Positions 35,525 through 44,609 of a stretch of 64,000 nucleotides of DNA are shown piece after piece. Location of the stretch: contig NZ_AP018316.1 of assembly GCF_002368115.1 (NCBI RefSeq), positions 1,217,672 to 1,281,671 of the forward strand, in the 5' to 3' direction. A model generated the notes under the pieces. It searched no databases. It was not told the DNA's origin and saw nothing but the letters and a program-made list of their open reading frames with translations. Positions within the stretch are counted from its first letter, which is position 1. Every line of letters begins with the position of its first letter. The position numbers and the translations under genes are program-made. The stretch comes from Dolichospermum compactum NIES-806 (lineage in GTDB: Bacteria > Cyanobacteriota > Cyanobacteriia > Cyanobacteriales > Nostocaceae).

Positions 35525-37060
35525 TTAACGAATTAAGTCATAGGAAATATCGGTCTTACCAGCAACATTGGTGGTGCGGTCAATTTCTTCAAATACTGTG
35601 TTCACAATCCAGTTCAACAGGTTGATGATACCTTTGTAACCAACAGTTGCATAACGGTGGTAGTGGTGACGATCCATGATTGGATAACCGATTCTTACTA
35701 AAGGTACACCACAATCACGCCACAGGTACTTACCGTAGGAGTTACCAATCAATAGGTCTACGGGTTCTGTGAATAACAATGAACGTAAGTGCCACAAGTC
35801 TTTACCACCCCAGATTTTAGCGTACTTACCGAACACGCTAGAATCTAACAATGCTTGCAATTCTTTCTCGAATACTTCGTTGGTGTTGTGAACTAAGATG
35901 TGTACTGGTTCAGCACCCATTTCCAACATGAAACCAACTACGCTGTAAACTAAGTCAGGATCACCGTAGATAGCGAAACGCTTACCATGAACCCAAGCAT
36001 GAGAGTCGGTCATAGCGTCAACTGCACGACCACGTTCGATTTCTAACTCTTCAGGAATAGCCTTACCAGTCAATTCACTGACTTTCATCAAGAACTCGTC
36101 AGTTCCCTTGATACCCCAAGGACGAGCAACACAAACGTCTTGATTCCATTCCTTAGCAATGTATTCGCGGGTCTTGACGGTAGAGTAAGCTTGAAGAGTA
36201 ATAGTAGCCTTAGCGTTGATGGAATCTGCTGCATCTTCTAACTTAGTACCACCTGGGTACATATTGTACTCACCATCACAAGGGGAGTCAACATAATCAC
36301 TGTTGTCAGACAACAAGGTGTAGTCAATACCCATTAAGGAAGCAATCCGCTTAATTTCGCGGTTGTTTTCTACGTAGGTATCAAAACCAGGAATGAAGTT
36401 GATTTTACCGTTGCTCTTAGCTTTCTTCTTACCTGCGGTTAAGGTAGAAAGGATTCCCTTCATCATGTTGTCGTAACCGGTGATGTGAGAACCAACGAAG
36501 CTAGGTGTGTGAGCAAAAGGTACTGGTAAATCTTGAGGAACTGAACCAGCTTCTTTAGCGTTACCAATGAATGACTGTAAGTCATCACCGATAACTTCTG
36601 CCATACAGGTGGTGCAAACTGCAATCATTTTAGGATTGTATAGTTTGTAGGAGTTAGCCAAACCATCAATCATGTTTTGCAGACCACCGAATACAGCAGC
36701 GTCTTCTGTCATGGAAGAAGAAACACCGGCAAATGGTTCTTTGTAGTGACGAGTTAAGTGGGTACGGAAGTAAGCTACGCAACCTTGAGAACCTTGCACG
36801 AAGGGAAGAGTACCTTCAAAACCAACAGCCGCAAACATAGCGCCTAAAGGTTGACAACCCTTAGCTGGGTTAACGGTCAAAGCTTCACGAGCGAAGTTCT
36901 TTTCCCGGTATTCCCAGCTTTTTGTCCATTCTGCTACTCGTTGTACTTCTGCGTCGGTGTGACCGTTTTCAAACTGTTTCTTGTTTTCAAACAGTTGTTG
37001 ATATTCTGGTTGGTGGAATAGCTCAACGTGGTCCTGAATCTTATTGGGATCTTGAGGCAT
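35525..37060 (-). CDS. nifK: Nitrogenase MoFe protein beta subunit NifK
   Basis: A 511-residue NifK. P-cluster Cys regions are '[20 protein letters not shown]' near residue 68, '[22 protein letters not shown]' near residue 93 and '[16 protein letters not shown]' near residue 152, with '[14 protein letters not shown]' between. It forms the alpha2-beta2 MoFe protein with NifD, whose rebuilt gene lies upstream. The nifD end is 187 bp away. Full length and intact. Confidence 0.97.
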   Translation of the reverse strand: MPQDPNKIQDHVELFHQPEYQQLFENKKQFENGHTDAEVQRVAEWTKSWEYREKNFAREALTVNPAKGCQPLGAMFAAVGFEGTLPFVQGSQGCVAYFRTHLTRHYKEPFAGVSSSMTEDAAVFGGLQNMIDGLANSYKLYNPKMIAVCTTCMAEVIGDDLQSFIGNAKEAGSVPQDLPVPFAHTPSFVGSHITGYDNMMKGILSTLTAGKKKAKSNGKINFIPGFDTYVENNREIKRIASLMGIDYTLLSDNSDYVDSPCDGEYNMYPGGTKLEDAADSINAKATITLQAYSTVKTREYIAKEWNQDVCVARPWGIKGTDEFLMKVSELTGKAIPEELEIERGRAVDAMTDSHAWVHGKRFAIYGDPDLVYSVVGFMLEMGAEPVHILVHNTNEVFEKELQALLDSSVFGKYAKIWGGKDLWHLRSLLFTEPVDLLIGNSYGKYLWRDCGVPLVRIGYPIMDRHHYHRYATVGYKGIINLLNWIVNTVFEEIDRTTNVAGKTDISYDLIR

Positions 37061-37247
37061 TTCTATATCTCCAAGCTTTGGTATGTATGATGTTTGCGTT
37101 CGGTGGAGAGTGGGGAATGTGCCTCAAAATTCAGAATGCAAAATCCAAAACTTTGAATTTTTAATTTTGAATTTTGACTTCCCTACTCCCCCTGGGGCTA
37201 AACCCCAGACTTTTCATCTTCGGCCAGGGTTGCCCCTACTCTGTTTC
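37061..37247. other. nifD-nifK spacer with repeats
   Basis: 187 bp containing a short tandem repeat tract ('AAAATTCAGAATGCAAAATC...GAATTTTTAATTTTGAATTTTGA') and a hairpin CTGGGGCTAAACCCCAG at 37,192-37,208. An mRNA hairpin here could separate nifD and nifK messages by processing, which is inference. Confidence 0.6.
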
Positions 37248-37398
37248 CTAGACTGCTGCTGTAGCTCTTAATGCTTTCTTTGCAGATTTGTTCCAGGGAG
37301 CGCCGATTAATCCCCAGGTTGGGCTGTTGAGCGCTAAATCCATGTCACGAGCAAAGATTGCGAATCCGTCGTAACCGTGATAAGGACCGGAGTATTTA
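37248..37398 (-). CDS. nifD: Nitrogenase MoFe protein alpha subunit, 3' segment (interrupted nifD)
   Basis: The minus strand reads '[20 protein letters not shown]' then '[20 protein letters not shown]' and 'ALRATAAV' before a stop at 37,248-37,250. This is the C-terminal ~48 residues of NifD. The nifD frame is cut at a site resembling the XisA core, and upstream the frame soon meets a stop. The bulk of NifD, with the FeMo-co ligands, must lie beyond the right edge of the window. Excision by XisA would rejoin it. Too short to be found by simple open-frame calling. Confidence 0.95.
37388..37398 (-). other. nifD element core recombination site
   Basis: Read on the minus strand TAAATACTCCG, matching the 11-bp GGATTACTCCG direct repeat at the nifD element borders of Anabaena PCC 7120 in 8 of 11 positions, at exactly the place in nifD (just before G-P-Y-H-G) where that element sits. 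The mismatches are all at the element-facing end. The partner copy is not in the window. Confidence 0.85.
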
Positions 37399-37609
37399 TT
37401 TTGCTGGTTTAATAGGTTTTAACTAAAAAAGTTAATGATTTCTGCATTATAAAGCAGCATAACCTGACATATGTACAGTTGAGACTTTTTGCAATACAAG
37501 GATTGACAGTAAGGAATATTATATGTTGTAATTTACAAGGGATTAAAATCTGATTAAATCTACTTAGAATAAACAGTTCACTTACATTTTATCAGGGGTT
37601 GTAATCAAC
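37399..37609. other. Spacer just inside the nifD element
   Basis: AT-rich DNA with no gene seen. It lies immediately inside the recombination site, where accessory sites for XisA may be, but no repeats or inverted sites stand out. Confidence 0.4.
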
Positions 37610-37756
37610 ATGACTACTGCTACCGAGACAAGAAAGGCTTATCAATTTATTCAGATTCGTGTGCAATTACTTGGTCGCGGAATGACTAATGAGATTATGA
37701 ATCTTTACGTAAATGGCAAAGTTTTTAGTTGTCGAGACGTAAATACGGAAATGTAG
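37610..37756 (+). CDS. Short open reading frame, 48 residues, doubtful
   Basis: ATG at 37610 gives 'MTTATETRKAYQFIQIRVQL' and ends in 'KVFSCRDVNTEM' at a TAG that lies in a dispersed GTAGGTTGGGTT repeat. An AGGGG-like ribosome-binding sequence lies about 12 bp upstream. It reads like the start of a longer gene cut by repeat insertion. No family recognised. Confidence 0.35.
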   Translation: MTTATETRKAYQFIQIRVQLLGRGMTNEIMNLYVNGKVFSCRDVNTEM

Positions 37757-37982
37757 GTTGGGTTGAACGACAGTAAAACCCAACATTAACATCCTGTAAA
37801 TCCTCAAATCTTGGACATCCTGATTTAGATAAGTGCTAGAATAGTATTCAATTAGTATCCGCTCAATAAATGGGGGCGGACTACCCATTCGGGGACGATT
37901 TTACGCCATTTGAGGCTTGTCATGGAAGGATTTACCCCGGATTATTGAGCGGTTACTTCAATTATTACTCAGTCAGGACATT

Positions 37983-38416
37983 ATGACCATCACTACCTTA
38001 ACAAAATTAGATTTTGGACAATTCCTACAACAACGTCCTGATGATGGTATTTATGAATTGGTAAATGGAGAAATTGTTAAGGTGGAAGCAATTAGAGCGC
38101 GTAAAAATGTAGCCCGATATTTAATGTTTGGTTTTAATGATGAAATTCGGCGGTTACAACTTGATTATATTGTAGATAAAGATATAGTTGTTAGAACAGT
38201 TACCAATAAAGGAGATCAGAGAGGAAGAAACCCAGATGTGAGTGTAGTAAGTGCATCTTTATGGAACTCTAATGTCACAACTTATGGTGCTTTAATTGAC
38301 GCGATTCAGTTAGCAGTAGAAGTAACATCAACGAATTGGGAAGATGACTATTTTCATAAATTAGAAGAATATGAAAACCTGGGAATTAAAGAATATTGGA
38401 TAGTAGATTATTTAGC
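37983..38416 (+). pseudogene. Uma2-family gene, 5' part, split by an IS4-type element
   Basis: From ATG 37983 the frame reads 'MTITTLTKLDFGQFLQQRPDDGIYELVNGEIVKVEA', with Uma2 markers 'NPDVSVV', 'AIQLAVEVTSTNWEDDYFHKLEEYENLGIKEYWIVDYLA'. The IS inserts after 'WIVDYL', and the remaining 64 codons lie at 39,590-39,784. Removing the IS and one copy of the 11-bp duplication restores an open frame. A longer start at 37917 would need TTG and is less likely. Confidence 0.9.
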
Positions 38417-39589
38417 AGAAGTGTTGAATGTTAGGAAAAGATTAAAAAAAAGTACCATAATTTGATACAATCTAAAAAAATATAGATAAAGAATTATCAA
38501 ATTATGCGCTTAAAGAATTTCCCAGAAGTGGTCAAAACAATATTGAAACCATTGCCCAAAAAAGATTATCCAGTTCTGGACACATTTTCATTTGTATCAG
38601 TGTGGTTACAGTATGTCATGGATAAAAGTATAGTGAGTATGAGAGATTTATTTCAAAGACTAAATAATCAAGGGATAGATTTAAAAATATCAAATTTTTC
38701 CAAGGCAAGTAAAAAGAGAGATACTCAAGTATTTTTGGAGATAATAACTGAATTAAACAATCAACTGAGAAAGAAAAAAGGAAAGGAAGAAACCCAAGCA
38801 TTATTTCCTATAGATTCAACAATTATTACATTAACAAGTAAATTATTATGGAGTCAAGGATATCATCAAGTAAAACTATTTTGTGGGTTAGATAGTTTGA
38901 CATCAGAAGTTGGTGGAATGGTGATTCATTTTGGGCAAGGACATGACCATAAATATGGACAAGAAACAGTAGAAGCAATTCCGTCAAAAGGAGTAGGGAT
39001 AATGGATAGAGGATTTGCATCCTCCGAAAGAATATCTGAATTAAAACAACAAAAAAATAAAGCTTTTGTCTTAAGAATTAAAAATAATGTCACTTTAGAA
39101 ATGCTAGAAAATGGTAATTGTAAAGTTGGCAAAGATGAAAGAGAAGTGGAAATTAGAGTAGTAGCATTTTGTGATATAGAAACTAAGAGTGAATTTCGTT
39201 TAGCAACAAACTTATTAAATGAAGGAGAAGAGCAAGTTAGTAATCAAGAGATTATGGAAATTTACATACAAAGATGGCAAATTGAATTGTTATGGAAATT
39301 CTTAAAAATGCACCTCAAGTTAGACAGACTTATGACAAAGAATGAGAATGGAATTAGAATTCAGATAATGTGCTGTTTAATCGCTTATTTGATATTGCAA
39401 CTAATAGAAATACCGCAAGAATTTGGCAAAACTTTATTAGATAAACTCCGTTATCTTCAGTCCTATATGTGTCAGGAAATAAGTTATGTTCATTGGTTTA
39501 GAAAACTTATTTGGATAAGATGAAAAATAGCACTTATAGGCTAAGTTTATTTCAATATGTAAAGTTTTATTACGCTATTCAACATTTCT
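38417..39589 (+). mobile_element. IS4-family insertion sequence with 11-bp target duplication
   Basis: A 1,173-bp element with 13-bp inverted ends AGAAGTGTTGAAT / ATTCAACATTTCT (12 of 13 paired). The 11 bases GATTATTTAGC occur on both sides (38,406-38,416 and 39,590-39,600) as the target duplication. It carries one transposase gene and splits a Uma2-family gene. Perfect duplications suggest a fairly recent insertion. Confidence 0.92.
38504..39523 (+). CDS. IS4-family transposase
   Basis: A 339-residue DDE transposase. The catalytic residues are seen in 'LFPIDSTIITL' (first Asp, near residue 101), 'GIMDRGFAS' (second Asp) and the IS4 signature Y-x2-R-x3-E-x6-K in 'YIQRWQIELLWKFLKMH' (near residue 250). 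Intact frame, so it may be active. Confidence 0.92.
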   Translation: MRLKNFPEVVKTILKPLPKKDYPVLDTFSFVSVWLQYVMDKSIVSMRDLFQRLNNQGIDLKISNFSKASKKRDTQVFLEIITELNNQLRKKKGKEETQALFPIDSTIITLTSKLLWSQGYHQVKLFCGLDSLTSEVGGMVIHFGQGHDHKYGQETVEAIPSKGVGIMDRGFASSERISELKQQKNKAFVLRIKNNVTLEMLENGNCKVGKDEREVEIRVVAFCDIETKSEFRLATNLLNEGEEQVSNQEIMEIYIQRWQIELLWKFLKMHLKLDRLMTKNENGIRIQIMCCLIAYLILQLIEIPQEFGKTLLDKLRYLQSYMCQEISYVHWFRKLIWIR

Positions 39590-39784
39590 GATTATTTAGC
39601 AATTGCTTCTAGGAGTTATTTAGGCAATCCTAAATTACCAACAGTATTTGTTTATGAACTCGTTGATGGAAAATACCAAAAGAAAGCATTTACAGGAACA
39701 GACAAAATTATTTCTCCTACTTTTGCTGAATTAAATATTACAGTTGAGGATGTAATTAAGGCTAGTCAAATTCATAATTTATAA
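39590..39784 (+). pseudogene. Uma2-family gene, 3' part after the IS
   Basis: In frame from the duplicated GATTATTTAGC the sequence reads 'DYLAIASRSYLGNPKLPTVF' and on to 'DVIKASQIHNL' before TAA at 39,782-39,784, the normal C-terminal region of a Uma2 protein. It has no start of its own. Confidence 0.88.
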
Positions 39785-39989
39785 TATCATCTGATACACT
39801 TCATAGAAAATAGATGTGTGTTCATTTTTATCAACTAATATTATAACGCATCTTTTAAGATTTTAATATTATTTAACTTCGCTATGTTTGCAGTAAACAA
39901 TGTCAGTGATAAACTATGTTTGCAGCTAACTGATTTATTTTTTGTCTAAATATAGTCTGAAAGATTCAGAATAAGTCTCACGCAAAGGA

Positions 39990-40058
39990 AAAATTAAATT
40001 TCTCTGTGCCTTGACCGTCTCTGCGTGAAATAAATTCATATTCTTAATCAGCAACGCC
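39990..40058. mobile_element. Partial MITE-like element abutting xisA
   Basis: 'CTCTGCGTGAAATAAATTCA' and 'TTAATCAGCAACGCC' match the right end of the GGCGTTGCTGA-type element family seen at 10,103 and 53,209; 'GTCTCACGCAAAGG' near 39,993 matches its inner part. The left terminus is missing. The right end is 7 bp before the xisA start codon, so the element supplies the 5' leader and probably replaced the original xisA start. Confidence 0.7.
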
Positions 40059-40065
40059 AAGGATT

Positions 40066-41367
40066 ATGAAAGAACAGCTACTATGGGAATTGGAACAAGT
40101 AAATCTGCGTTTGAAGTCTGCAAAAACCAGAGTAACAATTCGGGAATCAAATGGATGTCTGCAATTACGGGCAACTTTACCCATTAAACCGGGAGATGAG
40201 GACATCAGGGGAACTGGCAAAAAACAATACAATCTCAGTTTGAATATTCCAGCAAATTTACCAGGTTTGAAAACTGCGGAAGAAGAAGCTTATGAGTTGG
40301 GTAAGTTAATTGCTAGAAAAAGTTTTGTTTGGAATGATAAATATTTGGGAAATGAAGGAATTAAAAAGGAGTTAAAAACTATTGGTGAGCTATTAGAAAA
40401 GTTTGAAGATGAATATTTTAAAACCCATAAACGCACGACGAAAAGTGAACATACTTTTTTCTATTATTTTTCTCGTATTAAGCGTTATACAAATGCTGAT
40501 GATTTGGCAATTGGGGAAGTTTTGATTAATGCGATTGATAAGATAGATAAGGAATGGGCTAAATATAATGCTGTGAGGGCTATTTCTGTTTTTTGTCAAC
40601 TTTTCAAAATTGAGATTAATTTAACTCATTATTCTAAAGTTCCTGAAAGTAATTCTCGCAATGTTCCTACAGATAAGGACATAGTTACGGGATTTTACAA
40701 ATTTGATGAATATCTAAATAATCGAGGCAAACAAGTTAATCAAGATGTGAAAGATAGCTGGCAACTTTGGCGGTGGACTTATGGAATGTTAGCGGTTTTT
40801 GGTTTACGTCCCAGGGAACTTTTTGTTAATCCTCATATTGATTGGTGGTTAAGTGATGAAAATACAGATTTAACTTGGAAGGTTGATAAAGATTGTAAAA
40901 CTGGTGAAAGGGAAGCTTTACCTTTATATAAGGAATGGATTGATGAATTTGATTTAAGGAATCCGAAATATTTAGAAATGTTGGCAATAGCAATTAGTAA
41001 AAAAGACCAGAATAATCATGCAGAAATCACGGCTTTAATCCAAAGAGTGAGTTGGTGGTTTAGAAAAATTGGTTTGGATTTTAAACCCTATGATTTACGT
41101 CATGGTTGGGCAATTCGAGCGCATATTTTGGGAGTTCCTATTAAGGCTGCGGCGGATAATTTGGGTCATAGTGTGCAAATTCATACCAAAACTTATCAAC
41201 GTTGGTTTTCTTTGGATATGCGGAAGTTGGCAATAAATCAGGCTTTGAGTAAACGGAATGAGGTGGAGTTGATTAAGGATGAAAATACAGGGTTGAAAAT
41301 GGAGAATGAACGATTGAAGATTGAGGTGGAGAAGTTGAGAATGGAAATGGTTTATAAACGGAGTTAA
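40066..41367 (+). CDS. xisA: XisA-type site-specific recombinase of the nifD element
   Basis: A 433-residue tyrosine recombinase closely resembling XisA ('VNLRLKSAKTRVTIRESNGCLQLRATLPIKPGD', 'FFYYFSRIKRYTN', 'QLWRWTYGMLAVFGLRPRELF'). Catalytic parts are the Arg in 'GLRPREL', R-H in 'YDLRHGWAIRAH', His in 'NLGHSVQIHT' and the Tyr in 'KTYQRWFS', with a C-terminal coiled coil. It lies 2.7 kb inside the nifD border and should excise the element. The N-terminus is about 40 residues shorter than XisC and directly follows a MITE remnant, with an in-frame stop upstream; whether the short form is active is open. Confidence 0.92.
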   Translation: MKEQLLWELEQVNLRLKSAKTRVTIRESNGCLQLRATLPIKPGDEDIRGTGKKQYNLSLNIPANLPGLKTAEEEAYELGKLIARKSFVWNDKYLGNEGIKKELKTIGELLEKFEDEYFKTHKRTTKSEHTFFYYFSRIKRYTNADDLAIGEVLINAIDKIDKEWAKYNAVRAISVFCQLFKIEINLTHYSKVPESNSRNVPTDKDIVTGFYKFDEYLNNRGKQVNQDVKDSWQLWRWTYGMLAVFGLRPRELFVNPHIDWWLSDENTDLTWKVDKDCKTGEREALPLYKEWIDEFDLRNPKYLEMLAIAISKKDQNNHAEITALIQRVSWWFRKIGLDFKPYDLRHGWAIRAHILGVPIKAAADNLGHSVQIHTKTYQRWFSLDMRKLAINQALSKRNEVELIKDENTGLKMENERLKIEVEKLRMEMVYKRS

Positions 41368-41466
41368 GTTTGGTGAATCAAGAATATCATTTTTGTGTGC
41401 TGTGGTATAATCGGTCAATAAATAATTATCTCAACCACCTAGCGAAAAAAATGCTACGATTAGTTA

Positions 41467-41718
41467 ATGGGTAAACTAAGTAAATTAGTTAAATATCTTC
41501 TCTCTCGCCCTCCTGAAGCCAGATTTGAAGAGATTAGTTATGTTCTTGAAGCTTTTGGATATCAGGAAACTAGAGTAAGAGGAAGTCATCACGCTTTTGA
41601 GAATGAGCAAGGAGAAGTAATTATTATTCCCAAAAAAGGTGGTAAAAAAGTCAAACGAACGTATATTGAAGAAACAATTAGATTACTAGATTTGGAAAAT
41701 TGGCAAGATGAAAACTAA
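41467..41718 (+). CDS. hicA: HicA-like mRNA interferase toxin
   Basis: An 83-residue protein of the HicA double-stranded RNA-binding-fold family: 'FEEISYVLEAFGYQETRVRGSHHAFENEQGEVIIIPKKGGKKVKRTYIEE', with the catalytic His in 'GSHHAF' and the conserved 'GKKVKRTYI' region. HicA cleaves mRNA. It overlaps hicB by 11 bp, a standard toxin-first HicAB operon. Within the nifD element just after xisA. Confidence 0.88.
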   Translation: MGKLSKLVKYLLSRPPEARFEEISYVLEAFGYQETRVRGSHHAFENEQGEVIIIPKKGGKKVKRTYIEETIRLLDLENWQDEN

Positions 41719-41971
41719 TTCTCAACTTGAGCATCAATCTTTAGAATATTATCTGTCTTTAAAATATCCCATGTCTATTTATCCAGAAGAGGACGGAGGA
41801 TATACAGTAATTATTCCTGACTTACCAGGTTGTATGAGTCAGGGAGACAATTTAGAAGAAGCAATAGAAAATATTAATGAAGCGAGAGAGTTATGGATAG
41901 AAACTGTTTATTGTAGTGGTAAAAAACAAATTCCTTTACCTTCTAAACTAATTTCTATAATTAATTCGTGA
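41708..41971 (+). CDS. hicB: HicB-like antitoxin
   Basis: An 87-residue protein with the partial RNase H-like fold of HicB: 'YPMSIYPEEDGGYTVIIPDLPGCMSQGDNLEEAIENINEARELWIE'. It lacks the DNA-binding C-terminal domain found in long HicB proteins, so repression may need another factor. Pairs with the upstream HicA. Confidence 0.88.
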   Translation: MKTNSQLEHQSLEYYLSLKYPMSIYPEEDGGYTVIIPDLPGCMSQGDNLEEAIENINEARELWIETVYCSGKKQIPLPSKLISIINS

Positions 41972-42030
41972 ACAACCATAAAAAATTTTATCCAAACTTA
42001 TGACAACATAATCAACCAGGAGATTAGTCT

Positions 42031-42300
42031 ATGGAAAGTATGAAAATTAAACCACACATTGGTAATGATAAAATTCTCAAAATTCAGCTTCCTGATGAAT
42101 TTGCCAATGAAGAATTAGAAATAGTAATTGTATTTCAACGTATTGCAGAAAAATTATTACAATCTGCAAGTAAAACACCAGAATAATTAGGATATTCTCG
42201 TAGATTTTTAGAAGAAGTGATAGGTAGTTGGGAAGGTGAGCCGCTTGAACTTCCAGAACAGCTTCATTTTGAAGAACGGGAGGAAATTCAAGGTTTATAA
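42031..42300 (+). pseudogene. Orphan antitoxin-like gene with an in-frame stop
   Basis: The frame starts ATG 42031 after CAGGAG and reads 'MESMKIKPHIGNDKILKIQL', then hits TAA at 42,184-42,186 after 'SASKTPE'; it continues in the same frame as 'GYSRRFLEEVIGSWEGEPLE' to 42,300. The tail is typical of antitoxins that precede PIN toxins in cyanobacteria. One nonsense change has split it and no toxin follows. Confidence 0.75.
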
Positions 42301-42522
42301 ATTTGCTCTGACGGGGGGACAACGTACCTTGAAACCAAGACCCTGTAACCATTTCAATCTTGTTAGACATAAAAAGATACAGATCAATTTCCACCCTTAT
42401 TGATTCTATTGTCAATAATCTCGGTCGGAAAATCCTATTTTACGTTGGTGTTAATCTTAAAATTGGTTTGATCTTTTTAATAGACCTACCTTTCAAATCC
42501 TTGCAATACAAGCTTTTCAGCT

Positions 42523-42840
42523 ATGTTTGTCCCCCCAAAAGTTGATGGTAGTATTGAACCTGAAGAAAAAGAATATCTCAAGACGATTATTACTAATGCT
42601 AATTTAACATCGGCAGAAATTCAGGAAATCAAAAATTTATTATCCTCTCAGAGAATAGAAGTAGATTATTCATTAATAGCTAAATATCCCGATGATGCTT
42701 TAGGTTTATTAATTGATTTGATCGCACTTGCAAAGCGTGATGGAGATTTTCACATAACGGAAAAAATGTACATTAAGCAAGTGGGAAAGTTAATGGGATT
42801 TTCTGAGGTAGATGTTGCAGAACTGATGTTAGCTTATTAA
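42523..42840 (+). CDS. TerB-like domain protein
   Basis: A 105-residue helical protein. The last ~50 residues ('DDALGLLIDLIALAKRDGDFHITEKMYIKQVGKLMGFSEVDVAELM') match the TerB-like (tellurite-resistance B/DUF533-type) pattern of acidic helices, 'A..DG.....E......A...G.S..'. Function in this context is unknown. Alternative starts further in are possible. Confidence 0.65.
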   Translation: MFVPPKVDGSIEPEEKEYLKTIITNANLTSAEIQEIKNLLSSQRIEVDYSLIAKYPDDALGLLIDLIALAKRDGDFHITEKMYIKQVGKLMGFSEVDVAELMLAY

Positions 42841-42928
42841 AACTTCAGTAAAATGGTTTAATTTATCTCCTATTTTTAGAGAGTATGTTAGAATAAATAC
42901 TTGATCAGAAAAATTAAAACTACAAATC

Positions 42929-43144
42929 ATGAACGTCATAGAAATATTTCCTACTCTGCGAAATCTAAATCGTGCAGACAAACTAAAAGTAATGCAGTTT
43001 CTAGTTTCCGAATTATCTAGGGATGAAGAACCATCATTAGAACAGGGAGCAACCTATTTTATTTTATCCCCGCTTAATTCCCATGCAGCCGCACATCAAC
43101 TTGCCCAACTACTAGAGGCGGACGAACAAAAACACAATGATTAA
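42929..43144 (+). CDS. Small 'DKL' helical protein, second copy type
   Basis: A 71-residue protein 'MNVIEIFPTLRNLNRADKLKVMQFLVSELSRDEEPSLEQGATYFILSPLNSHAAAHQLAQLLEADEQ', same architecture as the protein at 6464. Here it precedes a different partner, possibly overlapping by 8 bp. Function unknown; the swap of partners suggests it is a shared module in several two-gene cassettes. Confidence 0.6.
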   Translation: MNVIEIFPTLRNLNRADKLKVMQFLVSELSRDEEPSLEQGATYFILSPLNSHAAAHQLAQLLEADEQKHND

Positions 43145-43196
43145 ACCTCAAATATTTTTTAATGATAAAATAAAGAAAACTAAAGATAATTTACTA

Positions 43197-43445
43197 ATGA
43201 CAACTACACTCGTTAAACCCTCCCAATTACTACCTGAAGGAATCTGTATTCAACATATCAACAACCTCATACTATTCAAATTTACCGATAAACTAGGTGA
43301 ACGGATGCAAGAACTCCTTGATAAAAACAAATTAGATACCCTCACCCCAGAGGAAGCAATAGAACTAGAGGCAATAGGGGAACTTGACGACATCTTCAGT
43401 TATATTAACAGTGCTGTTGCTGCTCAAGACCATGCCCATTCCTGA
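43197..43445 (+). CDS. Small conserved cyanobacterial protein
   Basis: From ATG 43197 an 82-residue protein 'MTTTLVKPSQLLPEGICIQHINNLILFKFTDKLGERMQELLDKNKLDTLTPEEAIELEAIGELDDIFSYINSAVAAQ'. The 'LGERMQELLDK...LTPEEAIELEAIGELDDIFSYIN' pattern is widespread in Nostocales next to toxin-like genes. The frame is open back to an ATG at 43137 that would overlap the DKL gene; the extra 20 residues are low-complexity, so I prefer 43197. It lies 24 bp before the ATPase gene. Confidence 0.6.
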   Translation: MTTTLVKPSQLLPEGICIQHINNLILFKFTDKLGERMQELLDKNKLDTLTPEEAIELEAIGELDDIFSYINSAVAAQDHAHS

Positions 43446-43469
43446 AACTCTTTATCAATAGATGAAAAT

Positions 43470-44609
43470 ATGCTAGAAAAAGTAATACTTCATAATTTTA
43501 AAGGCCATAAATATACAGAACTTAATTTTGATAATTCCCGATTACATGGAATTGTAGGAAAAAACAGTGCTGGTAAAACAAGCGTGTTACAAGCATTGCA
43601 TTATCTAAGCATGATTACTGATACATCCTTTGAAAAAATATTTGAGTATGATAGATCACCTCAATTCATTACAACAATTGGGGAAAAAAATATGTCTGTT
43701 ACTGCGAGTGGTTATTGGGAAAATCAAAAAAATTGCCAAGTGTTCTATAGTTGGGAGAACAAAAACACTAATAATTGGATTGCAAAATTATCATGGAATA
43801 TAGATGGTAATAAAAGTAATTGGACAAATGAAAAACTACATGGAACATATTCATACTCACCGCATCCACCTTTACCATTCAATTTTTTTCAACCTACTGT
43901 TTACCTAAAATTAATTGCCACCAATCTCGCAAAAGCAGCTTACAGTGAAGAAATTACGCCAAAAGTTGAGTTTGATGGTTCATTATTAGCACCAACTTTA
44001 GATTTTTTGCGTGATGAAGCTCCAGATAAATTTCAATTAATAGAAGAAAAACTGAGTCGAATTGTCCCCAATGTCCGCAAAGTTGGCATCAAACGAGCAA
44101 AAGTTCCAGTCATTCGCAAACGTTTAATCGAAGTTGATGGGAAGACTTTTCCCTATGAAGAAACTAAGGAAATGATAGGTCAAGAAGTTATATTAGACAT
44201 GAATACAGGTGTACGTATTCCAGCCCATGCAATTAGCGAAGGAACAATGTTAACTTTAGGATTATTAACTGTGCTGATGAATCCTAATCAACCTAATTTA
44301 GTTTTATTAGATGATGTGGAACAGGGACTTCATCCTCAAGCACAACGTGAATTAATGAATGTTTTTAAAGAAATCATTGCCGAAAATCCCAATTTGCAAA
44401 TTATTTTCACTACTCACTCTCCTTATATTATTGATGCACTTACCCCTTCTCAAGTCCATATATTAAACAACAGTAAATCAGGTTTTACAATTGCTAAACG
44501 TTTGGATGAACATCCTGATGTAGAATGGGCAAAAGAAACCTTAACAACTGGTGAATTTTGGGATGCTGAAGGTGAAGATTGGGTAACAGAAGGAGAAGTC
44601 TGTGATTGA
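43470..44609 (+). CDS. AAA/ABC-type ATPase of a two-gene ATPase-Toprim cassette
   Basis: A 379-residue SMC/ABC-like ATPase of the AAA15/AAA21 (OLD-type) group. Walker A is 'GIVGKNSAGKTSVLQAL' near residue 30, the ABC signature-like 'ISEGTMLTLGLL' is near residue 258, Walker B is 'NLVLLDDVEQGLHPQ' near residue 280, and the switch His is in 'IIFTTHSPYIID'. Walker B has D-D-V-E rather than the usual D-E-P-E. It overlaps a Toprim-like gene by 8 bp. Such ATPase/Toprim pairs recall OLD-family and PARIS-type phage defence, but the exact family is not assigned. A 10-codon copy of its start occurs at 54,913. Confidence 0.88.
   Translation: MLEKVILHNFKGHKYTELNFDNSRLHGIVGKNSAGKTSVLQALHYLSMITDTSFEKIFEYDRSPQFITTIGEKNMSVTASGYWENQKNCQVFYSWENKNTNNWIAKLSWNIDGNKSNWTNEKLHGTYSYSPHPPLPFNFFQPTVYLKLIATNLAKAAYSEEITPKVEFDGSLLAPTLDFLRDEAPDKFQLIEEKLSRIVPNVRKVGIKRAKVPVIRKRLIEVDGKTFPYEETKEMIGQEVILDMNTGVRIPAHAISEGTMLTLGLLTVLMNPNQPNLVLLDDVEQGLHPQAQRELMNVFKEIIAENPNLQIIFTTHSPYIIDALTPSQVHILNNSKSGFTIAKRLDEHPDVEWAKETLTTGEFWDAEGEDWVTEGEVCD

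Noticed and set aside
42077..42415. 112-codon minus-strand frame opposite the orphan antitoxin gene
   Set aside because: The plus strand reads as an antitoxin family with one nonsense codon, so the minus frame is a shadow.
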